Part shown: positions 16,373 to 25,692 of the stretch, one piece after another
Numbering within the stretch: position 1 is the first letter of the stretch
Layout: every line of letters starts with the position of its first letter
NCBI GenBank assembly: GCA_963742585.1
Contig: CAVUMI010000009.1
Coordinates: 1,736,001-1,800,000 of the forward strand
Length of the DNA stretch: 64,000 nucleotides
From: JACDEA01 sp963742585
GTDB lineage: Bacteria; Actinomycetota; Acidimicrobiia; Acidimicrobiales; JACDEA01
Direction of reading: 5' to 3'
Notes under the pieces: generated by a model
Database searches by the model: none
Seen by the model: only the letters and a program-made list of their open reading frames with translations
Told to the model about the DNA's origin: nothing
Program-made: the position numbers and the translations under genes

Positions 16373-18300
16373 GGTGTCGGCACGGTTTCCAACAAGGCGA
16401 CGGGCACCCAGTCGCCGGCGCTGAGGTCCTGACCGGTGCCCTGACTGCCTCCGGCGGGTGGAACGGGCGAGGCGACCACGTGCTCGATGCCATAACCGGT
16501 GCAAGCGCCGCAGTCGTAACACGGCGTCCAGCGACAGTCCTCGACGCCTGCGGCCTGCAGGGCGTCCTGCCAGTCGTGCCAGAGGAAGTCCTCATGCAGC
16601 CCGGCGCTGATGTGGGCCCACGGCAGTACTTCTTCACGTACCCGGTCGCGATGCACGTACCAATCGACCGAGAGCCCGTGCTCCTCCATGGCCGCTTCCC
16701 AGCGGCCGAGGTCGAAGCACTCCGACCACTCCTGGAACGTGCCGCCGGCGCGCCACACCGACTCGATCACGGCACCGATGCGCCGGTCGCCCCGGCTGGC
16801 GATGCCCTCCACCAGCGTCGCCTTGGGGTCATGCCATTTCAGCTGCACGCCCCGATCGCGGCGCAACGCGTCGCGCAGAAGGTTCACTTTTCGCTGCAGC
16901 TCGGACACAGAGCACTGGCCGAACCACTGGAACGGGGTTTGGGGTTTGGGCACGAACCCACCCACCGACGCGGTGACCGATGCGCCCTTGTGGTGACGAC
17001 GGCCAATCGTGACGCAGTTGCGGGCCAACTCGGCGATGCCGAGCACGTCTTCATCAGTCTCGGTAGGGAGCCCTATGAGGAAATACAGCTTCACACGGCG
17101 CCAGCCTTGGGAGAAGGCCGATTCGACCGCGCCGTAGAGATCTTCCTCGCGGATCAGCTTGTTGATTACCTGACGCATGCGCCACGTGCCGCCCTCGGGG
17201 GCGAAGGTGAGCCCGGTGCGCCGCACCTTCTGGATCTCGGTGGCGATGCCAACCGTGAACGCGTCCACGCGGAGGCTGGGCAGGCTGACCGACACCTGGC
17301 CCGAGCACATCGGGTCGTTGATGATGCCGCCGACGACGTCGTCGATGCCCGAGTAGTCGGCGCTCGACAGCGAGGTGAGGCTGACTTCGTCGTAGCCGGT
17401 GCGCTGGAGCCCGTCGCTCACCATCTGTCGTACCTGCGCGGCGGGACGCTCGCGTACCGGCCGCGTGATCATTCCGGCCTGGCAGAACCGGCACCCGCGC
17501 GTGCACCCGCGAAAGATCTCAACGTTGAGGCGATCGTGGACGACTTCGGTGAGCGGGACGAGTTGCTGCTTCGGGTAGGGCCACTCGGCCAGGTCGGTGA
17601 TCGTGCGCCGCTCGACCACCGATGGCACATCGGCAAACCGTGGAGTGACTGCGGTGAGAGCGGGACCGTCGTAGGTGACGTCGTACATCGCCGGGACGTA
17701 GACGCCGGGGACCCGGGCAAGGGCGCGCAGCAGCTGCTGGCGATCGCCGCGGTGCGCGGCCACAGCAGCGGTGATGTCAGCGACCACTTCCTCGCCATCA
17801 CCGAGGGCGAACGCGTCGACGAAATCGGCGAGAGGCTCCGGATTGAAGGCGCAGTGACCGCCGGCCACCACGATCGGGTCGGTATCGCCGCGATCGGCGG
17901 CGCGGACGGGCGTGCCGGCCAGGTCGATGCAATTCAGGACGTTGGTGAAGACCAGCTCGGCGGAGAGATTGAAGGCGAGCACATCGAAGGCGGCGGCCGG
18001 CTGGTGGGTGTCCACCGAGAACAGCGGGACACCCTCGGCCCGCATCTGGGCCTCCATGTCGAGCCACGGCGCATAGGCGCGTTCGGCGAGTGCGTCGTCC
18101 CGCTCGTTGAGGATCTCGTAAAGGATCTGGAGGCCCTGGTTGGGAAGACCCACTTCGTAGGCATCGGGATAGACCAGGAGCCAGGCGACTTTCCCGGCAT
18201 CGTGCACCGGCGCCTGCGCCCCGTCCTCTCCCCCGATGTAACGGGCGGGCTTCTGCACCTTGGCCAGGAGCGGCTCGATCCTCGGCCAGAGGCTATTCAT
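16369..18300 (-). CDS. TIGR03960 family B12-binding-type radical SAM protein
   Basis: 643 residues. An N-terminal B12-binding-like region (AWLLVYPDAYEVGLPNQGLQ) is followed by the radical SAM core with the cluster motif GCTRGCRFCQAG and the SAM-binding region LTFAPEGGTWRMR. A C-terminal CYDCGACTGYG may hold a further metal or cluster. The substrate is unknown for this family. It is coupled to the TIGR03936 gene and lies 42 bp after rodA. Confidence 0.88.
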   Translation of the reverse strand: MNSLWPRIEPLLAKVQKPARYIGGEDGAQAPVHDAGKVAWLLVYPDAYEVGLPNQGLQILYEILNERDDALAERAYAPWLDMEAQMRAEGVPLFSVDTHQPAAAFDVLAFNLSAELVFTNVLNCIDLAGTPVRAADRGDTDPIVVAGGHCAFNPEPLADFVDAFALGDGEEVVADITAAVAAHRGDRQQLLRALARVPGVYVPAMYDVTYDGPALTAVTPRFADVPSVVERRTITDLAEWPYPKQQLVPLTEVVHDRLNVEIFRGCTRGCRFCQAGMITRPVRERPAAQVRQMVSDGLQRTGYDEVSLTSLSSADYSGIDDVVGGIINDPMCSGQVSVSLPSLRVDAFTVGIATEIQKVRRTGLTFAPEGGTWRMRQVINKLIREEDLYGAVESAFSQGWRRVKLYFLIGLPTETDEDVLGIAELARNCVTIGRRHHKGASVTASVGGFVPKPQTPFQWFGQCSVSELQRKVNLLRDALRRDRGVQLKWHDPKATLVEGIASRGDRRIGAVIESVWRAGGTFQEWSECFDLGRWEAAMEEHGLSVDWYVHRDRVREEVLPWAHISAGLHEDFLWHDWQDALQAAGVEDCRWTPCYDCGACTGYGIEHVVASPVPPAGGSQGTGQDLSAGDWVPVALLETVPTP

Positions 18301-18342
18301 GCTGGTCAGCCAGCTTACTTGACCACCCTGTTTGCCCCTGCC

Positions 18343-19478
18343 TCACGAAAATCGCCTCATGTAAACGTTGAGCACGAGACCAATGCCGGCGAAAGACGCC
18401 AGCGTCGCGGAGCCGCCGTAGCTCACGAAGGGCAGGGGTATCCCCGTGATCGGCATTATCCCCATGGTCATGCCCACGTTCTCGAATATCTGGAAGACGA
18501 GCATGCCTAATACGCCCACGCAGACAAGGGTGCCGTAGAGGTCCTTCGACAGGGCGGCGGCTCGCCAGGTGCGCCAGACGACGATGGCAAACAGCGCCAG
18601 GAGAGCGCCGGAGCCGAGCAGGCCGAGTTCCTCGCCCACGACCGTGAAAATGAAGTCGGTGCGCTGCTCGGGCACGTAGGAGAGGTTGGTCTGGCTGCCC
18701 TTGAACAGGCCCTTGCCGCGCAGGCCGCCCGATCCGATGGCGATGGTCGACTGGCGCAGGTTGTACGCCGACTGCTGTTGGTCCTGGGCAGGATCCAAGA
18801 ACGCGCCGAGGCGGTCGAGCTGATACTGCTTGACCACACCGAGCTGGAACACGGCCACGACGCCGACGATCCCGAGCAGCACCACCACACCGAGGTGGCG
18901 GGGCCGGGCACCGCCGACGAGCAGCAGCGCCATCAGGATGGCGACAAAGACGAATGCGGTTCCGAGGTCGGGTTGGAGGTAGACGGCGGCCATCGGCCCG
19001 CCGACAATGGCCATGAGGATGGCGACCCGTCGTCCATCCAGCTCGCCGCGGTGAAGGCCGCGTACGTGGATCCGCAGACGATCACCATGATCTTCGCTAG
19101 TTCGGATGGCTGCAGCTGGAGCGGCCCGAGTTGGTACCAGGACTGCGACCCGCGAACGGTCGAACCGAGTGGTGTGAGGACGAACAGCAAGAGCGTGATC
19201 CCGCCGACATAGATCACCGGGGCGAAGTCGCGATACACGCGGTAGTCGAGCGATGCCACGAGGATCATCACGCCCACGCCGAGCAGCACGAACAACGCCT
19301 GCTTCTTCACGTAGCCACCGGGGTCTAGTCCGGCGTCCTCCAGCTTCTTGTGCGTTGCGGAGTACACCATCAGCATTCCGAGCGACGCGATGCCGACGAC
19401 CGCCGCCATCAGCGTCGTGTCCACGTGGTGCCACGGGGCCGCGGGGTTGGCCCGGCGGGTCGTCGGGAAGCCGGACAT
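18343..19478 (-). CDS. rodA: Rod-shape peptidoglycan polymerase RodA (with frame break)
   Basis: A SEDS-family glycosyltransferase, multi-spanning, that polymerises peptidoglycan with PBP2. From ATG 19478 the sequence reads MSGFPTTRR and the first helices through AAFTAASWMDDG; then the frame breaks at about 19027-19033, and the remaining SEDS helices (YLQPDLGTAFVF, GSGGLRGKGLFKGSQ, GIPLPFVSYGGSA) continue in another frame. A one-base deletion explains it. Conserved SEDS residues on both sides are intact. A GGGGGC-TGC-GCCCCC hairpin at 19488-19502 sits in the 61-bp gap to mrdA. Confidence 0.9.
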
Positions 19479-19539
19479 CAGTTACCCGGGGGCTGCGCCC
19501 CCGCACCCCATCCACTAACGGCTCGCTGGCGCTCGCGCA

Positions 19540-21462
19540 TCAGTCAGCGCCTCCGCCGGCCAGCGTGACGGGTCCGGGCGGTGAGCCGACCAGGCCCTCC
19601 CACATGCGTCGGGCAACGGGGGCGGCGGTGGTGCCACCAAAGCCCGACTCCTCCATGACCACCGCGACGACGAACTGCGGTTTGGCGATGGGCCCCCACG
19701 ACACGAACAACGCGGTGTCCTGCAACGGGGGAACCTGCGCGGTGCCGGTCTTGCCCGCGATCGGGAACGACAGCAATGGGAACCCGGCGAAGGCGGCATA
19801 TGCCGTGCCTTTCGGATCGCTCACTGCCAGTTGCAGGCCCGCCTTGATGACGTCGGCGCCGGGCGGCAGCGTGATCTGACGAACCGGCTCGAGCGGCAGT
19901 TCGGCGACGGGCCGGCTCTGCGGGTCAAGGACGCGAGCCGCGACGCGGGGCGGTGCCAGCGTGCCGCCGGTCGCAAACGCGCCGTAGGCCGACGCGAGCT
20001 GAAGCGGTGTCACGGCAAGGTCGCCCTGGCCGATGGCCAGGTTGACGTTGTCACCGGTCCGCCAGTTGCCCTCCGGGAACGCCTTCGGCGCTTGGTCGTG
20101 CGCCCGCTTCCGATCCGCCGGCGTCCACACCCGGCCCTTCTGCTCGCCGAGCAACGGGATCTCTGTCCGCGACCCCAGCCCGAATGCCTTCGCCACCTCC
20201 TGCATGGCGTCGGGCGCCTTCTCCCGCTGGCTCCAGAACGCCGCGCCGAGTTGGTAGAAGAACACGTCGCTCGAAACGGTGAGCGCACGTGCCAGGTTCA
20301 CCTTGCCGTGCTTGATACCGCCGGCGTTCTGATAGATACACCGGTCACCCAGGCAGTTCTTCAGTGTGAACTTGCCCTGATCGTCGACCGTCGTTCGTGG
20401 CTCGATCAGACCCTTCTCGAGCCCGGCCAGTGATGTGAACAACTTGAACGTCGACCCGGGCGGGTACTGGCCCTGGATGGCGCGGTTGTTCAATGGGAAG
20501 TGGTTCTCGGGTTTGCGAAGCTCGTCGAACTCCGACTGCTGAATGCCGCCGACAAAGACCGCTGGGTCGTAGGTGGGGTTCGACGCCAGAGCGAGCACCG
20601 AACCGTCATTGGGGTCGAGGACGACCGCGGCACCGGCCGGGGCCAGGAACTTCTTCTTCTGCTCCCGATCGAAGGACTCGTGGGCGGCGGCCAGACCCTG
20701 GGCCAAGGACTCCTCGGCGAGGCGCTGGACATTGGCGTCGATCGTCAGCTGCACGTCACGTCCGGGAACCGGACGCTTGGGTGGACCCAAGGCGACCGGC
20801 AGCACGGTGCCGCTGGCGTCGACTGCGAGCTTGGTGACACCCGGCTCGCCGCGCAGGTACTTCTCGTACGACCGCTCGACGCCCGCCCGGCCGATCTCGT
20901 CACCCTCGCGATAGCCGTCCTTACGCAGCCGCTTCAATTCATCCGACGTGACTTGGCCGACGTTGCCGAGAACGTGCGACGCCAACGCTCCCTGCGGATA
21001 GATCCGCTCGGCGACGCGCGTTACTTCGACGCCGGGAAAATCAAGGTGCTGCTCGCGCAGGTAGATCGCGAGGTCTTTCGACACGTCCTCGGCGACCGGT
21101 ACGGGCTTGTACGGGCTGTAGCGGACGTCGTTGACCCTCTTCTTCACGTCCTCCACCGAAATGTCGAGCAGCGCGGCGACGCGCGTCGTCACCTCGGGAT
21201 TCTGCGCGGCGGCCTGCCGGCTCAACGTGACGACGAATCGGAACCGGTTGTCGACGAGCACGGCACCGTTACGGTCAAGGATGCGGCCGCGCGGCGCAGG
21301 CTCGTAGACAATGCGGACTTCGTTGGCCTTGGCCGCCACCTGGAACGTCCGCGAGTCCATCACCTGCAGGTACCAGAGCCGAGAGAACAGCGCCGCGAAC
21401 AGCGAAATGACGACAACGCCAAGAACCGAGAGCCGCAGATGCGGCATCTCCCCGCTGTTCAC
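19540..21462 (-). CDS. mrdA: Penicillin-binding protein 2
   Basis: 640 residues. A single N-terminal membrane helix (VLGVVVISLFAALFSRLWYL), a PBP dimerisation region (ARVRGRILDRNG-like APRGRILDRNG) and a transpeptidase domain with PPGSTFKLFTSL (SxxK), TVSSDVFFYQLG (second motif) and KTGTAQV. It crosslinks peptidoglycan in the elongasome and is the partner of RodA encoded just downstream. mreD ends 10 bp upstream. Confidence 0.94.
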   Translation of the reverse strand: MNSGEMPHLRLSVLGVVVISLFAALFSRLWYLQVMDSRTFQVAAKANEVRIVYEPAPRGRILDRNGAVLVDNRFRFVVTLSRQAAAQNPEVTTRVAALLDISVEDVKKRVNDVRYSPYKPVPVAEDVSKDLAIYLREQHLDFPGVEVTRVAERIYPQGALASHVLGNVGQVTSDELKRLRKDGYREGDEIGRAGVERSYEKYLRGEPGVTKLAVDASGTVLPVALGPPKRPVPGRDVQLTIDANVQRLAEESLAQGLAAAHESFDREQKKKFLAPAGAAVVLDPNDGSVLALASNPTYDPAVFVGGIQQSEFDELRKPENHFPLNNRAIQGQYPPGSTFKLFTSLAGLEKGLIEPRTTVDDQGKFTLKNCLGDRCIYQNAGGIKHGKVNLARALTVSSDVFFYQLGAAFWSQREKAPDAMQEVAKAFGLGSRTEIPLLGEQKGRVWTPADRKRAHDQAPKAFPEGNWRTGDNVNLAIGQGDLAVTPLQLASAYGAFATGGTLAPPRVAARVLDPQSRPVAELPLEPVRQITLPPGADVIKAGLQLAVSDPKGTAYAAFAGFPLLSFPIAGKTGTAQVPPLQDTALFVSWGPIAKPQFVVAVVMEESGFGGTTAAPVARRMWEGLVGSPPGPVTLAGGGAD

Positions 21463-21472
21463 CGATCCATCC

Positions 21473-21988
21473 TCACCGGGCGAACGCCGGTCCGGTGTCT
21501 GGCGGCCAGGCCCACGCCATCAACCGGGTCACCGCGATGCTGAGTGGCGCGTTGATCAGTGCGACACCCAAGGCAATGACGGCGAGGTCCGGCCGGATCA
21601 GGTGCGCGACGCCGACCACGGCACCGATGACTGCAAAGAGCAGCACGCTGACCGCGCCGGCGGCCACGGCGATGAGCGGGCCGATCCACCACGCCGCCCG
21701 CAGCACGCCGGTGTGCATGGTCCCGACGGCAAAGCCGACCACGCTGAAGGTCAAGCCCGACAAGCCCATCGGTGTCTGGAGAAAGAGGTCGGCGACCATG
21801 CCGGTGAAGAACCCGATCACCGCGCCGCGCTCGGAGCCGCCGATCATCCCTGCGGCGATCGGAAGCAGGATCATGGCATCTGGGCGCACGACGCCGAGGC
21901 GCATGCCGGAGAGCAGCGAGGACTGAAGAAGGAGCACGAGCAAGATGGCCAAGGGCACTTTGACGCCGGCGAGCGTGGGTTCGTTCAC
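21473..21988 (-). CDS. mreD: Rod-shape-determining protein MreD
   Basis: 171 residues, almost entirely hydrophobic with about five membrane segments, and the MreD pattern ILLVLLLQSSLLSGMRLG followed by GRPDAMILLPI-like VRPDAMILLPIAAG. Its start overlaps the mreC stop by four bases (ATGA). MreD is the membrane subunit of the MreBCD elongasome. The sequence is poorly conserved in the family, so the call rests partly on its position. Confidence 0.88.
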   Translation of the reverse strand: MNEPTLAGVKVPLAILLVLLLQSSLLSGMRLGVVRPDAMILLPIAAGMIGGSERGAVIGFFTGMVADLFLQTPMGLSGLTFSVVGFAVGTMHTGVLRAAWWIGPLIAVAAGAVSVLLFAVIGAVVGVAHLIRPDLAVIALGVALINAPLSIAVTRLMAWAWPPDTGPAFAR

Positions 21989-22825
21989 TCTTCCGATCCC
22001 GGCCAGATCAGGACCTTCACGAACGTCAGCCGTTTCAGGTCGACCATCGGGGCGAGCTTGACGCCCTTGCGCTCTGGGCCCTCCCTGTAGCCACTGTTTT
22101 GCACCAGCCCCACCGGGATGCCAGGTGGGAACCGGCTCTGTTGCAGGCCGCTGGTGACGACCGGTTCGCCCTGCTTGAGCGGCGAACCGCCCTCGAGCAG
22201 TTCGACACTCAGCGTGCGACCGGGTCCATTCCCGCGGGCAACGCCGGTGTCACCGGTGGAGGTGAGGCGGATGCCGACGTTGGAATTCGGGTCGGTCAAC
22301 AGGACGACCACGGCGCGGCTCCGCGATGCCTCGGTCACCCGCCCGACGAGGCCCGCCCCAGCGACCACCGGCATTCCGCGCACGACGCCGGACGACGTGC
22401 CTTTGTCCAGCTCAGCGGTGAGTTCGAGGCTCGATGCCGAGATGCCGACCACGCGGGCGGTGATCGTGTCGACGTCGCCGAGGAACTTGATGCCCTGGAT
22501 GTCGAGGAGCGCTATCCGTTCGCGGTCGGCGTCGGCGGCCCGCGCCACCTGCGCCGCGCCCTTCGTCGAGCTGCTCGCGCAAGTGGGCGTTCTCCGCCTC
22601 GAGATCGCCGTAATGGAGGACGCCGTTAATGACGTTGGCCACCGGATCGAACACGGCGGCGGCGAACGACTGGATGGGTGCGAAGACGTCGCGGGCCGTG
22701 CCCTTGACCCGGGTTATCGCCCCGCCCGCGTCGCTGCGGTAGTCGAGCGTGACGACGGTGATGGACGTGAGGATCAGCAGGAGCAGCGTGTAGCGAGGGC
22801 GGCTCGTTCGCCGGTAGACGGCCAA
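21985..22825 (-). CDS. mreC: Rod-shape-determining protein MreC (with frame break)
   Basis: MreC is a single-pass protein with a coiled coil and periplasmic beta domain that scaffolds PBP2-RodA. The first frame gives the membrane helix (YTLLLLILTSITVVTLDY) and coiled coil (NGVLHYGDLEAENAHLREQ) but breaks at LDEG near 22558; the next frame continues with VARAADADRERIALLD and the beta domain (SRAVVVLLTDPNSNVG). An additional G in the GGG run restores LDEGAAQVARAADA. Both halves are well conserved, so I treat this as one gene. Confidence 0.9.
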
Positions 22826-22842
22826 CGTCTACAGCGCCCTTC

Positions 22843-23880
22843 CTAGTGGTGGCTCGACGAGATCAGGACCTGCTTGAGTGCCTCGAATTCTTCGAGGCAC
22901 TGCCCACTACCGATAGCCACCGAGTGAAGAGGGTTCTTGGCCAGGATGATCGGCATGCCCGTCTCGGCCTGCAGACGGGCGTCAATGCCATGCAGCAACG
23001 CACCGCCCCCGGTGAGGACGATGCCCTGCTCCATGATGTCGGCGGCCAATTCCGGCGGCGTCTTATCGAGGGTGACTTTCACGGTGTCAACAATGGCCGA
23101 TACCGGCTCCTCGATGGCGTCACGAATCTCTTCAGTGCTGGTGACAATGGTCTTGGGCAGGCCAGTGATCAGGTCGCGGCCACGAATTTCGGCGTGCAGC
23201 TCCTCTTCGAGCTGATACGCCGATCCCAATGCGATCTTGATTTCCTCGGCCGTGCGTTCACCGAGGGCGAGGCTGTATTCCTTCTTGATGTAGTTGATGA
23301 TGGCTTCGTCGAGCTCGTCCCCGCCGATGCGGATCGACTCCTTGGTGACGATGCCGCCCAGCGAGATGACAGCCACTTCGGTGGTGCCACCGCCGATGTC
23401 GACGACCATGTTCCCAGTGGGCTCGTGAACGGGGAGCCCGGCGCCGATGGCCGCCGCCATGGGCTCCTCGATGATGTAGGCCGGCTTGCGGGCGCCGGCG
23501 TACTCGGCCGCTTCCTGCACCGCTCGCTGCTCGACGCCGGTGATACCCGACGGCACGCAGATGACCATGCGGGGCTTGGCGAAGCGGCGTTGGTGCACGC
23601 GATGGATGAAGTAGCGGAGCATCTTCTCGCAGATCTCGAAGTCGGCGATGACGCCGTCCTTGAGGGGCCGGATCGCCTGGATGTGGCTGGGCGTACGGCC
23701 GATCATGCGTTTGGCCTCGATGCCGACGGCCAGCGGCCGACCATCTTTCACATTGACGGCGACCACGGACGGCTCGTTGAGGACGATGCCTCGACCCCGC
23801 ACGTACACGAGGGTGTTGGCGGTCCCCAAGTCGACGGCCATGTCCCGACCAAGAAACGAGGAGAAAAAGCTCTCTGACAC
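22843..23880 (-). CDS. mreB: Rod-shape-determining actin homologue MreB
   Basis: 345 residues. Actin-fold nucleotide motifs are GRDMAVDLGTANTLVYV (phosphate 1), VVDIGGGTTEVAVISLGG (phosphate 2) and GIVLTGGGALLHGID (adenosine). MreB filaments direct lateral wall synthesis, so a rod-shaped cell is indicated. It opens the mreB-mreC-mreD-mrdA-rodA operon, with only 17 bp before mreC. ndk ends 82 bp upstream. Confidence 0.96.
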   Translation of the reverse strand: MSESFFSSFLGRDMAVDLGTANTLVYVRGRGIVLNEPSVVAVNVKDGRPLAVGIEAKRMIGRTPSHIQAIRPLKDGVIADFEICEKMLRYFIHRVHQRRFAKPRMVICVPSGITGVEQRAVQEAAEYAGARKPAYIIEEPMAAAIGAGLPVHEPTGNMVVDIGGGTTEVAVISLGGIVTKESIRIGGDELDEAIINYIKKEYSLALGERTAEEIKIALGSAYQLEEELHAEIRGRDLITGLPKTIVTSTEEIRDAIEEPVSAIVDTVKVTLDKTPPELAADIMEQGIVLTGGGALLHGIDARLQAETGMPIILAKNPLHSVAIGSGQCLEEFEALKQVLISSSHH

Positions 23881-23942
23881 GCGAAATGGGCCTCTCAGGT
23901 GGAGGGCGGGTCACAAGGCTACGGGACGCTGTGGATATCCGC

Positions 23943-23962
23943 CACCCAGACGTGCCTGGGTG
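23943..23962 (-). terminator. Stem-loop at the ndk stop
   Basis: A perfect 7-bp inverted repeat CACCCAG/CTGGGTG (23943-23949 and 23956-23962) with a 6-base loop begins directly beyond the ndk stop codon. No T-tract follows, so it may attenuate or protect the 3' end rather than terminate. It separates ndk from the mre operon. Confidence 0.45.
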
Positions 23963-24373
23963 CTAGGGCAGGTTGGGGAAGAAGATGCCGATCTCGCGGG
24001 CGGCTGACTCGGGCGAATCGCTGCCGTGGACAAGGTTCTCGGTCAACTCGACGGCGAGGTCGCCGCGAATCGTGCCTGGCGCCGCTTCCTTCGGGTTGGT
24101 GACGCCCATGAGCGTGCGGACGACCTTGAAGGTGTCGCCCGGGCCCTCCACCACCATCAGGAGGGCGGGGCTACGGGTGATGAACGCGACGAGATCGCCG
24201 AAGAACGGCTTGCCCTCGTGTTCGGCATAGTGACGGCCGGCGGTCTCGGCGTCGATGGTCCGGAGCTCCGCCGCCACCAACGCGAGGCCTTTGGCCTCCA
24301 AGCGGCGGACGATCTCACCGACGAGTCCACGTTCGACGGCGTCGGGCTTGCAAATGACGAGGGTGCGGTCCAT
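23963..24373 (-). CDS. ndk: Nucleoside diphosphate kinase
   Basis: 136 residues, full length. It opens RTLVICKPDAVERGLVGEI and has TRSPALLMVVEGPG, KEAAPGTIRGD and the active-site His in ENLVHGSDSPESAAREI. It balances NTP pools by phosphate transfer through that His. It follows folC by 14 bp, the standard actinobacterial order. Confidence 0.96.
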   Translation of the reverse strand: MDRTLVICKPDAVERGLVGEIVRRLEAKGLALVAAELRTIDAETAGRHYAEHEGKPFFGDLVAFITRSPALLMVVEGPGDTFKVVRTLMGVTNPKEAAPGTIRGDLAVELTENLVHGSDSPESAAREIGIFFPNLP

Positions 24374-24387
24374 ACGAGCGGGGCAAG

Positions 24388-25680
24388 CTAGCTGACGAGC
24401 AGCGCCCGGGCCGCACCGACGACGTAGAGCGAGCCGGTGACCAGGACGAGATCGTCGGGACTGGCAGCGGCCAAGGCTCGAGCTACCGCCTCGGTGACGG
24501 AGTCCGCGGCATCGACATTGGCGCCCAGCATTCGGGCAACGGCGGCGAGCTCGTCGGCCGGCACGCTGCGCGGCGACGGCGCCGGACAGGTCACCACGTA
24601 GGCCGCGTCGCCGACCCGCAACGCCTGGAGAACCTCGGCCGGGTCGCGCCCTTGCAACATCCCCACAACGATGATCCGCCGACCGACTGCTCCGAATTCG
24701 GCATCCAGTGTCGTCATCGACGCCCGCGCGCCTTCGGGATTCTTGACGCCATCGAGAATGGTCAGCGGGCGCCGGCCGACAACCTCGAGCCGGCCCGGCG
24801 CGGTGACGTTCTCCAAACCCTCGGCTACCACGCGACCGTCGAGCGGCTCTCCGAAGAACGCCTCGACTGCGGCGATCGCGACCGCCGCGTTGTTCCCCTG
24901 GTGGATGCCGTGGATAGGGAGGAATAGATCCTCGTACTCGGCCGCCGGTGTGCGCACGCTGATCAGCCGTCCGCCGTGCGCCGCGTCGTTGCTGGTGCAC
25001 GCGAACTCGCGCCCGCGCTCCCAGGTCGCGGCCGCAGGATTGTCTTCGAGAATGTCGCGAATCTCGTCGTCGACTTCACCGAGCACCAATGTCGCTCCGG
25101 GCTTTACGATGCCGATCTTCTCGGCAGCGACATGGCGCCGCGTCGGTCCGAGGAACTCCGTGTGATCGAGCCCGATCGAGGTGACAACGGCGACGAGACC
25201 GTCGGCCACGTTGGTGGCATCCCATCGACCGCCCAGGCCGACCTCGACAACCGCCGCGTCTACCGCTTCGTCGGCGAACCACCGGAAGGCGGCGGCAACG
25301 AGCAACTCAAACCGCGACGCGTGTTCGCCCAACAGGGTCTCGAGACCCTCCATTGCGTGCATCTGCTCGACGAACTCTTCGTCGGATATCGGCTCGTCAT
25401 TGCGTGCCAAGCGTTCGTTGACGCGCTGGAGATCGGGGCTGGTGAAGGTGCCGGTCGACAGGCCTTTGGTCATCAACAGCCGGGTGATCATGCGCGCTGT
25501 GGAGGTCTTTCCGTTGGTGCCTGTGAGGTGCACGACGGGGTACTGCCATTGCGGCTCGCCCATCGCGTCGACGAGCGCGCGAATCCGATCGAGCGTCGGC
25601 GGGGTCGTCCGCGTGGTCGCGACCATCGCCTCGAGGTTGATGTGGTCGTCGAGAAAGGCGAGCGCGCCTTCGTAGTCCAT
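24388..25680 (-). CDS. folC: Folylpolyglutamate synthase / dihydrofolate synthase
   Basis: 430 residues of the Mur-ligase-like FolC family. The ATP loop is LTGTNGKTSTARMI, with SPDLQRVNERL, EVGLGGRWDATNVADG and GLDHTEFLG following; the C-terminal Rossmann part ends TGSLYVVGAARALL. It adds glutamates to folates. It is 12 bp downstream of the ValRS-like gene, exactly where folC follows valS in related genomes. Confidence 0.94.
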   Translation of the reverse strand: MDYEGALAFLDDHINLEAMVATTRTTPPTLDRIRALVDAMGEPQWQYPVVHLTGTNGKTSTARMITRLLMTKGLSTGTFTSPDLQRVNERLARNDEPISDEEFVEQMHAMEGLETLLGEHASRFELLVAAAFRWFADEAVDAAVVEVGLGGRWDATNVADGLVAVVTSIGLDHTEFLGPTRRHVAAEKIGIVKPGATLVLGEVDDEIRDILEDNPAAATWERGREFACTSNDAAHGGRLISVRTPAAEYEDLFLPIHGIHQGNNAAVAIAAVEAFFGEPLDGRVVAEGLENVTAPGRLEVVGRRPLTILDGVKNPEGARASMTTLDAEFGAVGRRIIVVGMLQGRDPAEVLQALRVGDAAYVVTCPAPSPRSVPADELAAVARMLGANVDAADSVTEAVARALAAASPDDLVLVTGSLYVVGAARALLVS

Positions 25681-25692
25681 CGAGCGTGTGGG

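Noticed and set aside
16480..18510. A 676-codon open frame on the plus strand, opposite the TIGR03960 gene
   Set aside because: It mirrors a well-conserved radical SAM gene; long antisense frames are expected at this G+C content, and its translation shows no domain.
19488..19502. GGGGGC-TGC-GCCCCC hairpin between mrdA and rodA
   Set aside because: Six-base GC stem with a three-base loop and no T-run; chance occurrence is likely at this base composition, so it is only noted under rodA.
22846..23877. A 343-codon plus-strand frame covering mreB almost exactly
   Set aside because: Complement of mreB codons; composition is rich in Asp, Gly, Arg and Val without motifs.
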